From Hyphomonas sp. BRH_c22 (GTDB lineage: Bacteria; Pseudomonadota; Alphaproteobacteria; Caulobacterales; Hyphomonadaceae), in contig NZ_LADU01000043.1 in NCBI RefSeq assembly GCF_000961795.1, forward strand, positions 1 to 46,524: a DNA stretch of 46,524 bases, read 5' to 3'. The notes under the pieces were generated by a model that did no database searches, was not told the DNA's origin, and saw nothing but the letters and a program-made list of their open reading frames with translations. The position numbers were made by a program, and so were the translations under genes. Position 1 is the stretch's first letter. Each line of letters begins with the position of its first letter. Below are positions 23,894 to 32,341 of this stretch, piece by piece.

Positions 23894-25264
23894 TCAAAGC
23901 GCGAACAGGCCGGGAACGTCGCGCGTCTCGCTAACGCCTGTCAGGCGCGGTTCTGGGCGCTCGGGCATTGCATCCAGCTTGTCGGCTTCCATCATATCGA
24001 GCCAACGCTGGTAGAAACCGCGCTGGTTGGCGTCGTTATACTGCCCGCGATAGACGATGCCCGGCAGCGTATCGTGCTCGATCTGGCGCGATATGCCGCA
24101 GCGGTAGTGCAGGCGTTCGTGGCGGGTCACTACGCCGCGGTTGACCGTGGTACAGTTACTCCAGTTTTCCCCATCGTCCATCTCGAACGTGCCCCCTGGG
24201 CCAAAGGTCTGCATGACCCCCTTGGTAATTTCATCCTTGATGTCATCGGGCATCGATTTGTTGACGATCACCCAGGTCTTGAGTTCGAACTCCATTGGTC
24301 CCTTGGGCTGCCACTGACGGAAGGTCGAAATGCCAGGAAGGAACGACACGTTGGGGAAAATCGACGCGGAGGCGACCGATCCGAAGATTTGGGAGCGCAT
24401 CTCACCCAGCCGCTGGGCCATCTTGGGCCGGATTCTTTCATAGTATTCCATAACCTTCGGTCGGCCCAGGAGGAAGAGATCGCCCACCCCTTCGGTGCCG
24501 AATTCCCACCCGTGGCCGTTGACGCTGGCATGGTAGGAATTTTCCATGTCGACCGGCGGGAAAGGCTCGCCATTGTTCATCGAACGGCAGCCGGAATCAT
24601 GGGTCCAGCCAGCATGGTAGGCATCACCGATGAAGTTCTCGACGCCGAACTTCCAGTTGGCGTTAATCACCGACTTGATGCAGCCGCCGATCAATTCGGT
24701 GCCGCCATCCTCATTGTCGAGCAACATGTCGAGGTACCAGCGAAAGTCGCCCAGCCACGCGTCCAGGCTCGGACCGTCTTCGGCGAAGGTCGCAAACACC
24801 AACCCCTTGTAACCGGCTACCCGGGCAACCTGCTTCAAGCCGTTCTTTTTCCGATCAATATCGATTTCGTCGTAGCAATATTCCTCATGCATGCCTTTCA
24901 GTTCACCGCCGGTATCAAAGGCCCAGCCGTGGTAATTGCAGACAAACCGGCGGGTGTTTCCGGCGTCGGCAAAGCACACCTTGTTGCCGCGATGCGGACA
25001 GGAATTCAGGAAGACTTTGATCGAGCCATCGGGCTGACGCGCGACGATCACGCCGTCTTCGCCCATATGGGTGGTTAGAAAATCGCCCGCCTTGGGCAGC
25101 TGGCTCTCGTGGGCCACGAACAGCCAGGACCGTGCGAAGATGCGGTACAGCTCTTCCTCGTAAATCTCGGCATCGCTGAAGATCCGGCGATCGAGCCAGC
25201 CTTCCTTGAGGTCCATGTATTGTGAAAATTCTGGCTCGCGGCCCATCCGTTCAATGCGCATCAT
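23894..25264 (-). CDS. Aromatic hydrocarbon dioxygenase large subunit
   Basis: A 456-residue Rieske oxygenase alpha subunit of the naphthalene/biphenyl/PAH group (resembling BphA1f-type enzymes of sphingomonads). Rieske ligands C89, H91, C109, H112 (CPHRGN, CNYHGW). Iron motif NWKFGVENFIGDAYHAGWTH gives D214, H217, H222. ARSWLFVAHESQLPKAGDF is typical of the group. It would insert O2 into an unactivated aromatic ring. Two adjacent ATGs (25264, 25261) follow GGGAGAG; the second has slightly better spacing. Located before xylM and xylA in a sigma-54-driven operon, it is a candidate for the initial PAH or monoaromatic dioxygenase. Substrate range cannot be assigned. Confidence 0.86.
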   Translation of the reverse strand: MMRIERMGREPEFSQYMDLKEGWLDRRIFSDAEIYEEELYRIFARSWLFVAHESQLPKAGDFLTTHMGEDGVIVARQPDGSIKVFLNSCPHRGNKVCFADAGNTRRFVCNYHGWAFDTGGELKGMHEEYCYDEIDIDRKKNGLKQVARVAGYKGLVFATFAEDGPSLDAWLGDFRWYLDMLLDNEDGGTELIGGCIKSVINANWKFGVENFIGDAYHAGWTHDSGCRSMNNGEPFPPVDMENSYHASVNGHGWEFGTEGVGDLFLLGRPKVMEYYERIRPKMAQRLGEMRSQIFGSVASASIFPNVSFLPGISTFRQWQPKGPMEFELKTWVIVNKSMPDDIKDEITKGVMQTFGPGGTFEMDDGENWSNCTTVNRGVVTRHERLHYRCGISRQIEHDTLPGIVYRGQYNDANQRGFYQRWLDMMEADKLDAMPERPEPRLTGVSETRDVPGLFAL

Positions 25265-25296
25265 TTCTCTCCCATTAACTTCTTTGTAACTTCATT

Positions 25297-25824
25297 TTAG
25301 AAAAACACGTTGATGTTGCTGTCTGGCAGCACCGCATGGTCAAGCGCGATGTCACGCGCAGCGAGGCACCAGCCCTGCGTGCCATGGCGCCACCGGTCGG
25401 TGCGCCCCGCAGTAAATTGACGCGCCAAGCCGTCGATGCGGTTGCGATGAATAACGATCACCGAGTGTACGATCACCTCGTTTTCGGCATCCGCAGGTTC
25501 GATTTCGACGTTCGATATGACGCGGCGCACGAAATTGGGCGGATCCTCGGCCCACACATATCCCGAGCGCAGGCGATCGATCCTGAGTTTAAGGCGCGCG
25601 ATGTTCTCGTTAAAAACAACGCCAGCGCCGACTGCTGCCGGCGGCGACCGATCTGCCCGGAAGCGCCGCCGTTTGAGGTCCATTCGGTAGGTAACATCGT
25701 CGCACAGCAGCTCCAGCCAGTCCTCGAAGCGTTCGGCATCGAGCAGGCGCGCTTCGTGATACAGGCGCTGCGTCAGAGCGATCATATCCTCTACCAGGAC
25801 CGGGGCAGGGTTCATTTCAAGCAT
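25297..25824 (-). CDS. Aromatic dioxygenase small subunit (with 25817-27163)
   Basis: A 175-residue beta subunit. ALTQRLYHEARLLDAERFEDWLELLCDDVTYRMDLKRRR and GYVWAEDPPNFVRRVISNVEIEP are family motifs, and the C-terminus ends DSNINVFF like the neighbour at 23328. The ATG at 25824 lies 7 bases after GGAG and overlaps the end of the alpha gene by 8 bases. It is a divergent paralogue of the beta subunit at 23328-23879, indicating an old tandem duplication of the alpha-beta pair. Confidence 0.86.
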   Translation of the reverse strand: MLEMNPAPVLVEDMIALTQRLYHEARLLDAERFEDWLELLCDDVTYRMDLKRRRFRADRSPPAAVGAGVVFNENIARLKLRIDRLRSGYVWAEDPPNFVRRVISNVEIEPADAENEVIVHSVIVIHRNRIDGLARQFTAGRTDRWRHGTQGWCLAARDIALDHAVLPDSNINVFF

Positions 25825-27163
25825 TCTCAGGCTCCTCAACGGAGAGCGAGTTGATGTTGTAGGTGGGAACCTCGGCCCAGCTTTCAGCCTGCATGTGTTC
25901 TTGCCAGCGGCGATAGAAATAGCGCTGGTTGTGCTCGCTCACCAATCCGGCTGCGATGTCGCCAGGAAAGCCATCGCGCGGCCCAGAACGGCCGAGCGCC
26001 ATGTTAGTGAACACGTCCATCTGCGCCGTCCGCCAGCCACGCGACTGTTCGGTGCAGGCAGCTAGATTGTCGCCATCGTCATTGTCGAACAGGCCCGCAA
26101 GCCCGAAGGTCAGGCACTGATTGTCAAGGATTGCTGCTTGCATCTCGTCAGGCATGTCGTTTTCCACCATCGCCCAGGTCCATTGCTCGAGCTTGCCCGG
26201 ACCCTTGGGATGATAGACCCGAAACCAGTTCAGGCCTGGCAGGAACTGGAGGTTGGGGAAAATCGTGATGTTGATCTGCGAACCCCACAGCTGTTCGCCG
26301 CGCACCTTGCCCAACCGCTCGATCGCCGTGGGACGATTGGCCTCCAGATAATCCATCATGGGCTTCGGTTCGGGGTAGAAGGCGTAGCCCGAAATCCCGT
26401 CGAGCGAGGTCAGCGCCATGTGGCCGTTCATTCCGGCGACGGAAAGCCCGCCTTCGAGGTTGGTACTCGAATTGCCGACGCTGAGACCGGCAAGGTCCAT
26501 CGACTGGACGGCCGACATCGCTCCGGCATGCGCCCAACCCAGATGGTAGCCATCGCCGCAGACATTCTCAACCGGCAGCTTCCAGTTGCTGCCCAGCTCC
26601 ATCTTCTGGGTTTCGCCGAGCAGCGAAGTTCCGCCTGGCATCGCATCCAGCCAGACATCGAGGAAGAATTTTGCATCGCCAAGGTAATCCTCGAGCGAGG
26701 GCGCATCTGGATCGAAGCAGCCGAAGACCAGGCCCTTGTATTCGGCAACATGGGTTACCTGAACCAGGCCCAGCTTGCTGCGGTCCAGTTCGCCAAAATA
26801 GGCCTCGTTTTCCAGCGGAACCCCGGCGAGCGACCCGTCTGGCGCGAACGACCACCCATGATAATTGCAGGTAAAGGCCTTGGCATTGCCGCGATCGGCG
26901 CGGCAAATGCGGTTCCCGCGGTGGGTGCAGCTGTTGAGGAATGCTTTGATCGATCCGTCTTTCTGGCGAATGACGATGACGTCGTCCTCGCCCATGAAGG
27001 TGCGGAAATAGTCACCAGCTTTGGGGATCTGGCTGGTGTGAACGAGGAACAGCCAGCAGCGACCGAAAATGCGTTCAAGCTCCTGTTTGTAGAGCTCCTC
27101 GTTCGAGTAGATCGTCCGCTTTTGACGGCCTGTCGTCGTATCGACCAGGTCGGAAACATCCAT
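25817..27163 (-). CDS. Aromatic hydrocarbon dioxygenase large subunit (second)
   Basis: A 448-residue Rieske oxygenase alpha subunit, paralogue of 23894-25264 (shared SQxPKAGD, SCxHRGN and CNYHGW). Rieske ligands C79, H81, C99, H102; iron motif NWKLPVENVCGDGYHLGWAH with D204, H207, H212. First gene of the minus operon, with ribosome-binding site GGAGGAGAGG and a sigma-54 promoter about 75 bases upstream. Its place as first gene next to a XylR-type activator suggests induction by the pathway substrate. Naphthalene-, biphenyl- or monoaromatic-type substrates are all possible. Confidence 0.86.
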   Translation of the reverse strand: MDVSDLVDTTTGRQKRTIYSNEELYKQELERIFGRCWLFLVHTSQIPKAGDYFRTFMGEDDVIVIRQKDGSIKAFLNSCTHRGNRICRADRGNAKAFTCNYHGWSFAPDGSLAGVPLENEAYFGELDRSKLGLVQVTHVAEYKGLVFGCFDPDAPSLEDYLGDAKFFLDVWLDAMPGGTSLLGETQKMELGSNWKLPVENVCGDGYHLGWAHAGAMSAVQSMDLAGLSVGNSSTNLEGGLSVAGMNGHMALTSLDGISGYAFYPEPKPMMDYLEANRPTAIERLGKVRGEQLWGSQINITIFPNLQFLPGLNWFRVYHPKGPGKLEQWTWAMVENDMPDEMQAAILDNQCLTFGLAGLFDNDDGDNLAACTEQSRGWRTAQMDVFTNMALGRSGPRDGFPGDIAAGLVSEHNQRYFYRRWQEHMQAESWAEVPTYNINSLSVEEPENA

Positions 27164-27235
27164 CTGCGTCCTCTCCTCCGAGTCGCCGCCGCAGATTTCC
27201 TTCGGTCAGCCATGTCCAGAATTTTGCTTATATCA

Positions 27236-27252
27236 TGCATAAACTGTGCCAA
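27236..27252 (-). promoter_or_regulatory. Sigma-54 promoter of the oxygenase-xylMA operon
   Basis: On the minus strand TTGGCACAGTTTATGCA contains TGGCAC and ATGCA with exactly 10 bases between the GG and GC, the invariant spacing of -24/-12 promoters. It points at the operon starting at 27163. The adjacent divergent gene encodes a sigma-54-dependent XylR/DmpR-type activator, which strongly supports the call. The layout parallels the Pu promoter of TOL plasmids, which drives xylMA. Confidence 0.85.
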
Positions 27253-27297
27253 ATTCAAAAGTCAAGGAATCTCGTGCATATATAAAAGATCTCTACT

Positions 27298-27312
27298 TTT
27301 AACCCCGTTAAA
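27298..27312. promoter_or_regulatory. Inverted repeat, candidate activator site
   Basis: TTTAAC and GTTAAA, perfect 6-bp arms with a 3-base centre, about 50 bases upstream of the -24 element of the sigma-54 promoter. Placed beside the 16-bp repeat at 27315-27330; one or both may bind the XylR-type regulator. Confidence 0.45.
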
Positions 27313-27314
27313 GT

Positions 27315-27330
27315 TTGACATATTTGTCGA
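27315..27330. promoter_or_regulatory. Candidate upstream activating sequence for the XylR-type regulator
   Basis: TTGACATATTTGTCGA is a 16-bp near-perfect palindrome (one mismatched pair) about 65 bases upstream of the -24 box, in the range used by NtrC-class enhancers. Its TTGA start resembles XylR/DmpR sites. It also begins with a consensus -35 hexamer (TTGACA) facing the regulator gene, though no good -10 follows at 17 bases. Confidence 0.5.
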
Positions 27331-27380
27331 GTGCTGGATGATGTTGTGGCGCACAGTGTACATTTTTGTTATGATAAGGC

Positions 27381-29024
27381 ATGAAGCATCTCCCCGCGTA
27401 CACCGACCTTACCAGCCGGCTCCGTTTTTCGCCCGAGCAGGGCCGCATCTGGCGTGACAGCGAGCGCTGCGTATTGCTGAGTAATTCTGCGCTAGTCATG
27501 TTGCGGAACGAAATAGTTGTCCAACTGGGCTTAGTCAGCGCTCGCCGACTATTCTGGGAGATAGGGTTCGCCGAAGGCGCGCGTTGCGCAGTCGAAGCAA
27601 AGCATTTAAGGCCCGGCAGCAGTTTCCTTGATGCCTTTGCGGTCGGCCCTCAAGCCCATGCAGTAACCGGGTTCGGCTGGACCGAGATCGAAACTTTGGA
27701 CACCGATACCGAGAACGGGCATTTCGATGGTCGTTTTCTGGTCCACGATTCGATTGAAGCCGGAATCCATCTCGCGACCGATGGCATTAGCACCGATCCT
27801 GTGTGTTGGTTGCAAACTGGTTTTGCCAGCGGCTTTGCAAGCACTTTCGCGGGTCAGCCCATAATCATGCGTGAAATCGAGTGCAAGGGAATGGGGCATC
27901 GGGCCTGCCTGCTCCATGGCAAGCCTGAAGCCGAGTGGCCAAGCCTGGACGATGTCGAAACGGCAGTGGTTCAAATCGATTCAAGCGGCCTCAAGAGTCA
28001 GGACGACCAATTCGTCGCTGGAGTATCGGCAGGCTTCCACGCGGTGCGCAACTTGATCGAGCGGACTGCAGGGACCGATGCCACGCTGTTGTTCTTGGGG
28101 GAGACGGGAGTCGGCAAGGAGGTGTTCGCCAGGATGGCGCACCGGCTTAGCCTTCGCCGCGACGCGCCTTTCGTCGCGCTGAATTGCGCAGCAATTCCTG
28201 AAGGCTTGATCGAGGCCGAACTGTTCGGTGTGGCCAAGGGTGCTTTCACCGGCGCCATGACCGACAGGCAAGGACGTTTCGAACTCGCCCACGGTGGTAC
28301 GCTGTTTCTCGACGAGATTTCGATGCTGTCACCCCTGGCGCAAAGCAAGGTTCTGAGGGCCATCCAGGAAGGCGAATTCGAACGTGTGGGTGGTACCAAG
28401 ACCATCCAGGTAAACGTTCGCCTGATCGCCGCCTCCAACATCGATCTCGAGGCGGCAATCGCTGCGGGGACATTTCGTCCGGACCTGTACTTCCGTCTTT
28501 CAACACTGCCGATCTGGGTTCCGCCGCTGAGAGAGCGGCGCGAGGACATCCCGGGATTAATGGAGCACTTCCGCGCCAAATATACCAAGCGTCACGGGCG
28601 TACCGTAGAAGGCTTCACGGCGCGGTCGATCAATGCGCTGCTGATGCACGACTATCCCGGCAATGTCAGGGAACTGGAGCGGATGGTTGAGCGTGCCGTG
28701 CTGCTCGCCGACGAAACTGGTGCCATCGATTTACGGCACCTCTTCATTGGATCGAACAGGGCGCTCATCCCAAGCAGTCTGACCCTGGCTCAGGATGGCC
28801 GTGTGGTCGGCGCGGAGCCGAGCTCCGAAGAGTCGTCTGGGATTGACCAGCTGGTCGGCTTGCTTCGCCAGAACGGCGAAACGCTTTCGACGATCGAAGA
28901 TGCGATCGTTCGTGCATCAGTCGAAGCCGCCGGCGGTAACGTTGCACTAGCGGCCAGAGAATTGGGGCTGACGCGTCGGCAACTGGCATACCGTATCGAG
29001 AAAATTCGAAATGACAGATATTGA
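27381..29024 (+). CDS. Sigma-54-dependent aromatic-sensing activator, XylR/DmpR family
   Basis: A 547-residue NtrC-class regulator in three parts. The N-terminal sensor (1 to about 200) begins like XylR ([24 protein letters not shown]) and ends with a V4R-type segment [36 protein letters not shown]. The AAA+ domain has Walker A GETGVGKE (near 240) and the sigma-54-contact motif GAFTGA (near 286). A Fis-type helix-turn-helix ([23 protein letters not shown]) ends the protein. Such regulators bind aromatic effectors directly. Divergent from the oxygenase-xylMA operon, which has a sigma-54 promoter, so it most likely activates that operon. Only AAGG immediately precedes the ATG, and a possible -10 (TATGAT) is very close, so the leader may be extremely short. 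Confidence 0.92.
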   Translation: MKHLPAYTDLTSRLRFSPEQGRIWRDSERCVLLSNSALVMLRNEIVVQLGLVSARRLFWEIGFAEGARCAVEAKHLRPGSSFLDAFAVGPQAHAVTGFGWTEIETLDTDTENGHFDGRFLVHDSIEAGIHLATDGISTDPVCWLQTGFASGFASTFAGQPIIMREIECKGMGHRACLLHGKPEAEWPSLDDVETAVVQIDSSGLKSQDDQFVAGVSAGFHAVRNLIERTAGTDATLLFLGETGVGKEVFARMAHRLSLRRDAPFVALNCAAIPEGLIEAELFGVAKGAFTGAMTDRQGRFELAHGGTLFLDEISMLSPLAQSKVLRAIQEGEFERVGGTKTIQVNVRLIAASNIDLEAAIAAGTFRPDLYFRLSTLPIWVPPLRERREDIPGLMEHFRAKYTKRHGRTVEGFTARSINALLMHDYPGNVRELERMVERAVLLADETGAIDLRHLFIGSNRALIPSSLTLAQDGRVVGAEPSSEESSGIDQLVGLLRQNGETLSTIEDAIVRASVEAAGGNVALAARELGLTRRQLAYRIEKIRNDRY

Positions 29025-29030
29025 CGGATT

Positions 29031-29045
29031 TACAACATATTGTAT
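29031..29045 (+). promoter_or_regulatory. Inverted repeat with TTGTAT box before the reductase gene
   Basis: TACAA-CATA-TTGTA, perfect 5-bp arms with the same 4-base gap as the divergent site at 4515-4528. TTGTAT (29040-29045) could be a -35 box, although the -10 at 17 bases (TTAACA) is poor. The following bases ATTGTGCAAC recur at 34357-34366. Probably an operator or promoter for the ferredoxin reductase gene at 29121. Confidence 0.4.
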
Positions 29046-29120
29046 ATTGTGCAACACAAACCTTAACAGAGTGTGCAAGGATAAAGGTATGGCGGCGTTC
29101 GTGAAATTGGGAGAAATCGA

Positions 29121-30347
29121 GTGCATTCGGTAGCGATTGTAGGTGCGAATCTTGCTGGTGGGCGAGCGGCGGAAGCACTTCGGCAGGCGGGGTTTGACGG
29201 TCAGATCACCCTTATCGGTGAAGAGCCGTTGAGGCCCTATGAACGCCCACCTCTTTCGAAAGAACTTCTGTGGAATACGGCGGAGGCTCCGAATAATTTT
29301 TTCTTGCAAGATGAGGGCTGGTACGCGGAAAACAGGATCGACCTGCTTCTCAACACGCGTGTTGAAGCGCTAGATTTGAATGCGGGCGGAGTGCGCCTGT
29401 CCGGCGGGCCGCTGGTCACCGCCGACAAGGTGTTGCTGGCGACCGGCGGGCATGCCCGCAAACTCAATTTAGCGGGAGCCGATTGTGCCAATGTCCATTA
29501 TCTGCGCACCCGCGACGACGCCACCAGGATGGCACTCGACCTTCGTCAAGGGGCGCGGGTCGTTATTGTCGGGATGGGGGTGATCGGTGCTGAAGTGGCA
29601 GCCAGCGCGATCAAGCTGGGCTGCGAGGTAACCGCGATAGAGCCGCTGGCGGCGCCGATGGAACGGGCGCTGGGCAAGCGCTTCGGCCTATGGCTGGGTG
29701 AGCAGCACAGCAAGCGTGGGGTCAGGACCTATTTCAACCGGGGCGTCACGGGGTTCAAGTTCGCGGACGGTCGCGTCTCCGCCGTAGAGATCGACGACGG
29801 CACCCTCATCCCTTGCGACGCTGTCGTAGTCGGCGTGGGAATCATTCCTGCAACGTCGCTGGCGATAGATGCCGGGTTGACTGTAAACAACGGGATCGTC
29901 GTCGATCGTCGTTGCCAAACCAGTAGTCCAATAGTGTTCGCCGCCGGCGACGTGGCCGAACAGGACGGGTTTTTTGGTGGTCGATTCCGTCAGGAAACGT
30001 ACCAAAACGCGGCCGACCAAGCCCAGGCTGCGGCCTTGGCAATGCTTGGCCACGAAGTCGATTACTGCAAGCCGATGTGGTACTGGAGCGACCAGTTCGA
30101 TCTGAACATCCAGTTCTGCGGACAAATTCCGGTAGAAGCCGAGATTGTCGTCCGCGGCGACGTCGAAAGCAACGCATTCGTCGCTTTCTTCCTCTCCGGG
30201 AATACCATTGAAGGAGTCCTGACTGTCAACCGCGCTGCCGACATGGGAATTGGCAAACGGCTGGTCGAACGGCGGGTGATCGCCAGTGCGGACCGGCTTG
30301 CCGATGCGGATGTTTCATTACGTGAGCTGCTTAAACAGACCGCTTGA
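29121..30347 (+). CDS. bphA4: FAD-dependent ferredoxin reductase of ring-hydroxylating oxygenases
   Basis: A 408-residue NADH:ferredoxin reductase of the BphA4/AhdA4 type. N-terminal FAD motif IVGANLAGGRAAEALR, PLSKELL, then an NAD motif VIVGMGVIGAEVAASA and the second FAD motif IVFAAGDVAEQ, and the C-terminal domain with the YWSDQFDLNIQFCG segment. It reduces the Rieske ferredoxin at 3109-3435. It starts with GTG, preceded by GGGAGA. It is the only reductase of this type in the window and probably serves several oxygenases. It lies 97 bases after the regulator gene and is convergent with the dehydrogenase at 30373. Confidence 0.92.
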   Translation: MHSVAIVGANLAGGRAAEALRQAGFDGQITLIGEEPLRPYERPPLSKELLWNTAEAPNNFFLQDEGWYAENRIDLLLNTRVEALDLNAGGVRLSGGPLVTADKVLLATGGHARKLNLAGADCANVHYLRTRDDATRMALDLRQGARVVIVGMGVIGAEVAASAIKLGCEVTAIEPLAAPMERALGKRFGLWLGEQHSKRGVRTYFNRGVTGFKFADGRVSAVEIDDGTLIPCDAVVVGVGIIPATSLAIDAGLTVNNGIVVDRRCQTSSPIVFAAGDVAEQDGFFGGRFRQETYQNAADQAQAAALAMLGHEVDYCKPMWYWSDQFDLNIQFCGQIPVEAEIVVRGDVESNAFVAFFLSGNTIEGVLTVNRAADMGIGKRLVERRVIASADRLADADVSLRELLKQTA

Positions 30348-30372
30348 TGGATGGCAGCGCCGCGGGACCGGC

Positions 30373-31158
30373 CTATCCGATACCGCCGCCTGCGACGAAG
30401 AGCGTCTGTCCCGTAACGTACGACGCTTCTTCCGATGCAAAAAAGCAGATTGCGGCGGCCAGTTCCTCGGGTTCGCCGAAACGGGCCATCGGGGTGTCGC
30501 GCATGGTTTGCTCCATCACCCCGGCAAAGCCCGCCTTGACGGCGTCGCTCATTGGCGCCGGATCGCGCGGCGTGACCCGGGTAACATTGACACCCCCCGG
30601 CGCAACGCAGTTGATTCGGACACCGCTGGTTTCCAGTTCCAGCGACAGGGCAGCGGTCAGCGCAGCGACTCCGCCCTTGGCGGCGGCATAGGGCACCCGG
30701 TTCACGCCGCGTGTGGCCACTGAACCGATATTGACGATCGAACCGCGCCCGGCCGCGAGCATATAGGGCACCACTGCGTGGCAGCACCAAAGAGTCGGCC
30801 ACAGCGAGCGGTTAATTTCTGCCACGATCTCGTCTGGTGTATAGTCCCAATAGGGTTTGGCCCAAATCGTGCCGCCCACATTGTGGACTGCCACGTCGAT
30901 CCGGCCAAATTGATCGGAAACCGTCCGGTAAAGTTCGGTCGCTCCCTCGCATTGCTCAAGGTCGAAGATGGCGGCGTGGGCGTCCGCGCCGTCGGCCCGC
31001 AGCCGGTCGACCGCATCCTGCGTGGCTTGAGCTGCGCGGTCAGCGACGATCACCGTCGCGCCTTCTTCCGCCAGGCGCTGGGCGGTGGCCAGCCCGACAC
31101 CTTGAGCTCCGCCTGTCACAACCGCTACCTGGTTTTCGAACCGTCTGCATATAGGCAT
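30373..31158 (-). CDS. xylL: Carboxylated cis-diol dehydrogenase (BenD/XylL type)
   Basis: A 261-residue short-chain dehydrogenase. Cofactor site TGGAQGVGLATA, active-site YAAAKGGVAALTAAL, and the NVGGTIWAKPYWDY segment, a hallmark of BenD/XylL 1,6-dihydroxycyclohexa-2,4-diene-1-carboxylate dehydrogenases. These oxidise and decarboxylate the product of benzoate or toluate dioxygenase to catechols. It lies about 24 kb from xylXY, convergent with bphA4 and divergent from nahE. A PdxA-family enzyme sits beside xylXY, so two different enzyme types could perform this step. Ribosome-binding site GAGGAG is visible upstream. Confidence 0.85.
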   Translation of the reverse strand: MPICRRFENQVAVVTGGAQGVGLATAQRLAEEGATVIVADRAAQATQDAVDRLRADGADAHAAIFDLEQCEGATELYRTVSDQFGRIDVAVHNVGGTIWAKPYWDYTPDEIVAEINRSLWPTLWCCHAVVPYMLAAGRGSIVNIGSVATRGVNRVPYAAAKGGVAALTAALSLELETSGVRINCVAPGGVNVTRVTPRDPAPMSDAVKAGFAGVMEQTMRDTPMARFGEPEELAAAICFFASEEASYVTGQTLFVAGGGIG

Positions 31159-31211
31159 GGTCAGTCTGCTCCTCTTTCCCGAACTCCTGAAAAATACGCA
31201 AGGTCGAAGGA

Positions 31212-31225
31212 CGATCTTGTATATA
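31212..31225 (+). promoter_or_regulatory. GATCTTGTATATAT motif in the xylL-nahE divergent region
   Basis: GATCTTGTATATAT lies in the 167-base gap between the divergent xylL and nahE genes. Almost the same string (GATCTTTTATATAT) occurs on the minus strand at 27278-27291, between the sigma-54 promoter and the candidate activator sites. It could be a shared regulator site or an A+T-rich promoter element. Confidence 0.35.
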
Positions 31226-31325
31226 TCCGCACTTTATGTCATGCAAGGAAAAGCGTTACACAATGCAGAACGCCGGGACACTGCGGCAACAATCACCTGA
31301 CGTAAATTCTAGGAGAGCGACGAAG

Positions 31326-32312
31326 ATGACGCGTACACTTATGGCCCCAGCCGACATCAAAGGAGCATGGGCAATTATTCCCACTCCGGCGAAGGACAAT
31401 GCCTCGGATTGGCGCGCGACAAAAACGGTGGATCTCGATGAGACCGCGCGCGTGGTAAACGGTCTTATCGACGCAGGAATTAACGGAATTCTAAGCATGG
31501 GCACGCTTGGGGAAGCGGCGACCATGACCCACGATGAAAAGCTCGATTTCATGAAGGCATTGGTCGATTCTGCGGCTGGCCGGGTGCCGATTTTTGTCGG
31601 AACTACCTGCATCAACACCCGCGATACCGTCGCGTTAACCCGGCAGGCGCTCGATATAGGTGCGGATGGCACTATGTTGGGAGTCCCGATGTGGTGCGCT
31701 CCCAGCCTCGACGTTGCCGTGCAGTTCTACAAGGATGTCGCTGAAGCCGTCCCTGAAATGAACATTGCGATCTACGCCAATCCCGAAGCTTTCAAATTCG
31801 ATTTTCCACGTTCATTCTGGGCACAGGTGGCCGAGCTTCCGCAGGTCGTCACGGCGAAGTACATCGGTGTCGGCACCCTGCTGCCAGACCTTGCGGCAGT
31901 TCGCGGTCGCATCAAGCTGCTGCCGATCGACTTCGACTATTATGGTGCAGCCCGTATGGACGATTCAATCGACGCCTTCTGGTCCAGCGGTGCCGTGTGT
32001 CATCCGCTGGTGACAACTACGCTGCGCGACCTCGTGTCGCAAGCGCGCGCGACGGGCGACTGGAGCGCGGCGCGGGCTTTTATGGGCCAGCTCGGCCCAA
32101 CGGCAGCGCCGCTGTTCCCTAACGGCAGCTTTAAGGAATTCTCGACCTACAACATCGCGCTTGAAAAGGCGCGGATGAATGCCGGCGGGTGGATGAATGC
32201 CGGCCCGGCCCGTCCGCCTTATCATCTTTGCCCGGAACCCTACCTCGAAGGCGCGCGCCAGTCGGGCAGAATGTGGGCTGAGCTCGGCAAAGCACTCGAA
32301 TCTGAGAAATGA
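31326..32312 (+). CDS. nahE: trans-o-hydroxybenzylidenepyruvate hydratase-aldolase
   Basis: A 328-residue member of the dihydrodipicolinate synthase/N-acetylneuraminate lyase superfamily, class I aldolase. The Schiff-base lysine is K178 (VTAKYIGVG), close to its position in NahE. GILSMGTLGEAATMTHDEK and IYANPEAFKFDFPR are typical of NahE/PhdJ-type enzymes. It hydrates and cleaves the NahD product to salicylaldehyde and pyruvate. The ATG at 31326 follows TAGGAGAG by about ten bases; upstream in-frame starts lack support. It completes the naphthalene-type upper pathway begun in the bphC-nahD operon. It is followed after 29 bases by another oxygenase pair. Confidence 0.92.
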   Translation: MTRTLMAPADIKGAWAIIPTPAKDNASDWRATKTVDLDETARVVNGLIDAGINGILSMGTLGEAATMTHDEKLDFMKALVDSAAGRVPIFVGTTCINTRDTVALTRQALDIGADGTMLGVPMWCAPSLDVAVQFYKDVAEAVPEMNIAIYANPEAFKFDFPRSFWAQVAELPQVVTAKYIGVGTLLPDLAAVRGRIKLLPIDFDYYGAARMDDSIDAFWSSGAVCHPLVTTTLRDLVSQARATGDWSAARAFMGQLGPTAAPLFPNGSFKEFSTYNIALEKARMNAGGWMNAGPARPPYHLCPEPYLEGARQSGRMWAELGKALESEK

Positions 32313-32341
32313 TATCAGCGCGATAATTTGGGAGAGAGCAG

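Noticed and set aside
24074..25078. 334-codon plus-strand frame inside the oxygenase alpha gene
   Set aside because: Shadow frame in GC-rich coding DNA.
26138..27457. 439-codon plus-strand frame opposite the oxygenase alpha gene
   Set aside because: The opposite strand carries a complete Rieske oxygenase with all ligands; this frame also runs across the control region and has no domain.
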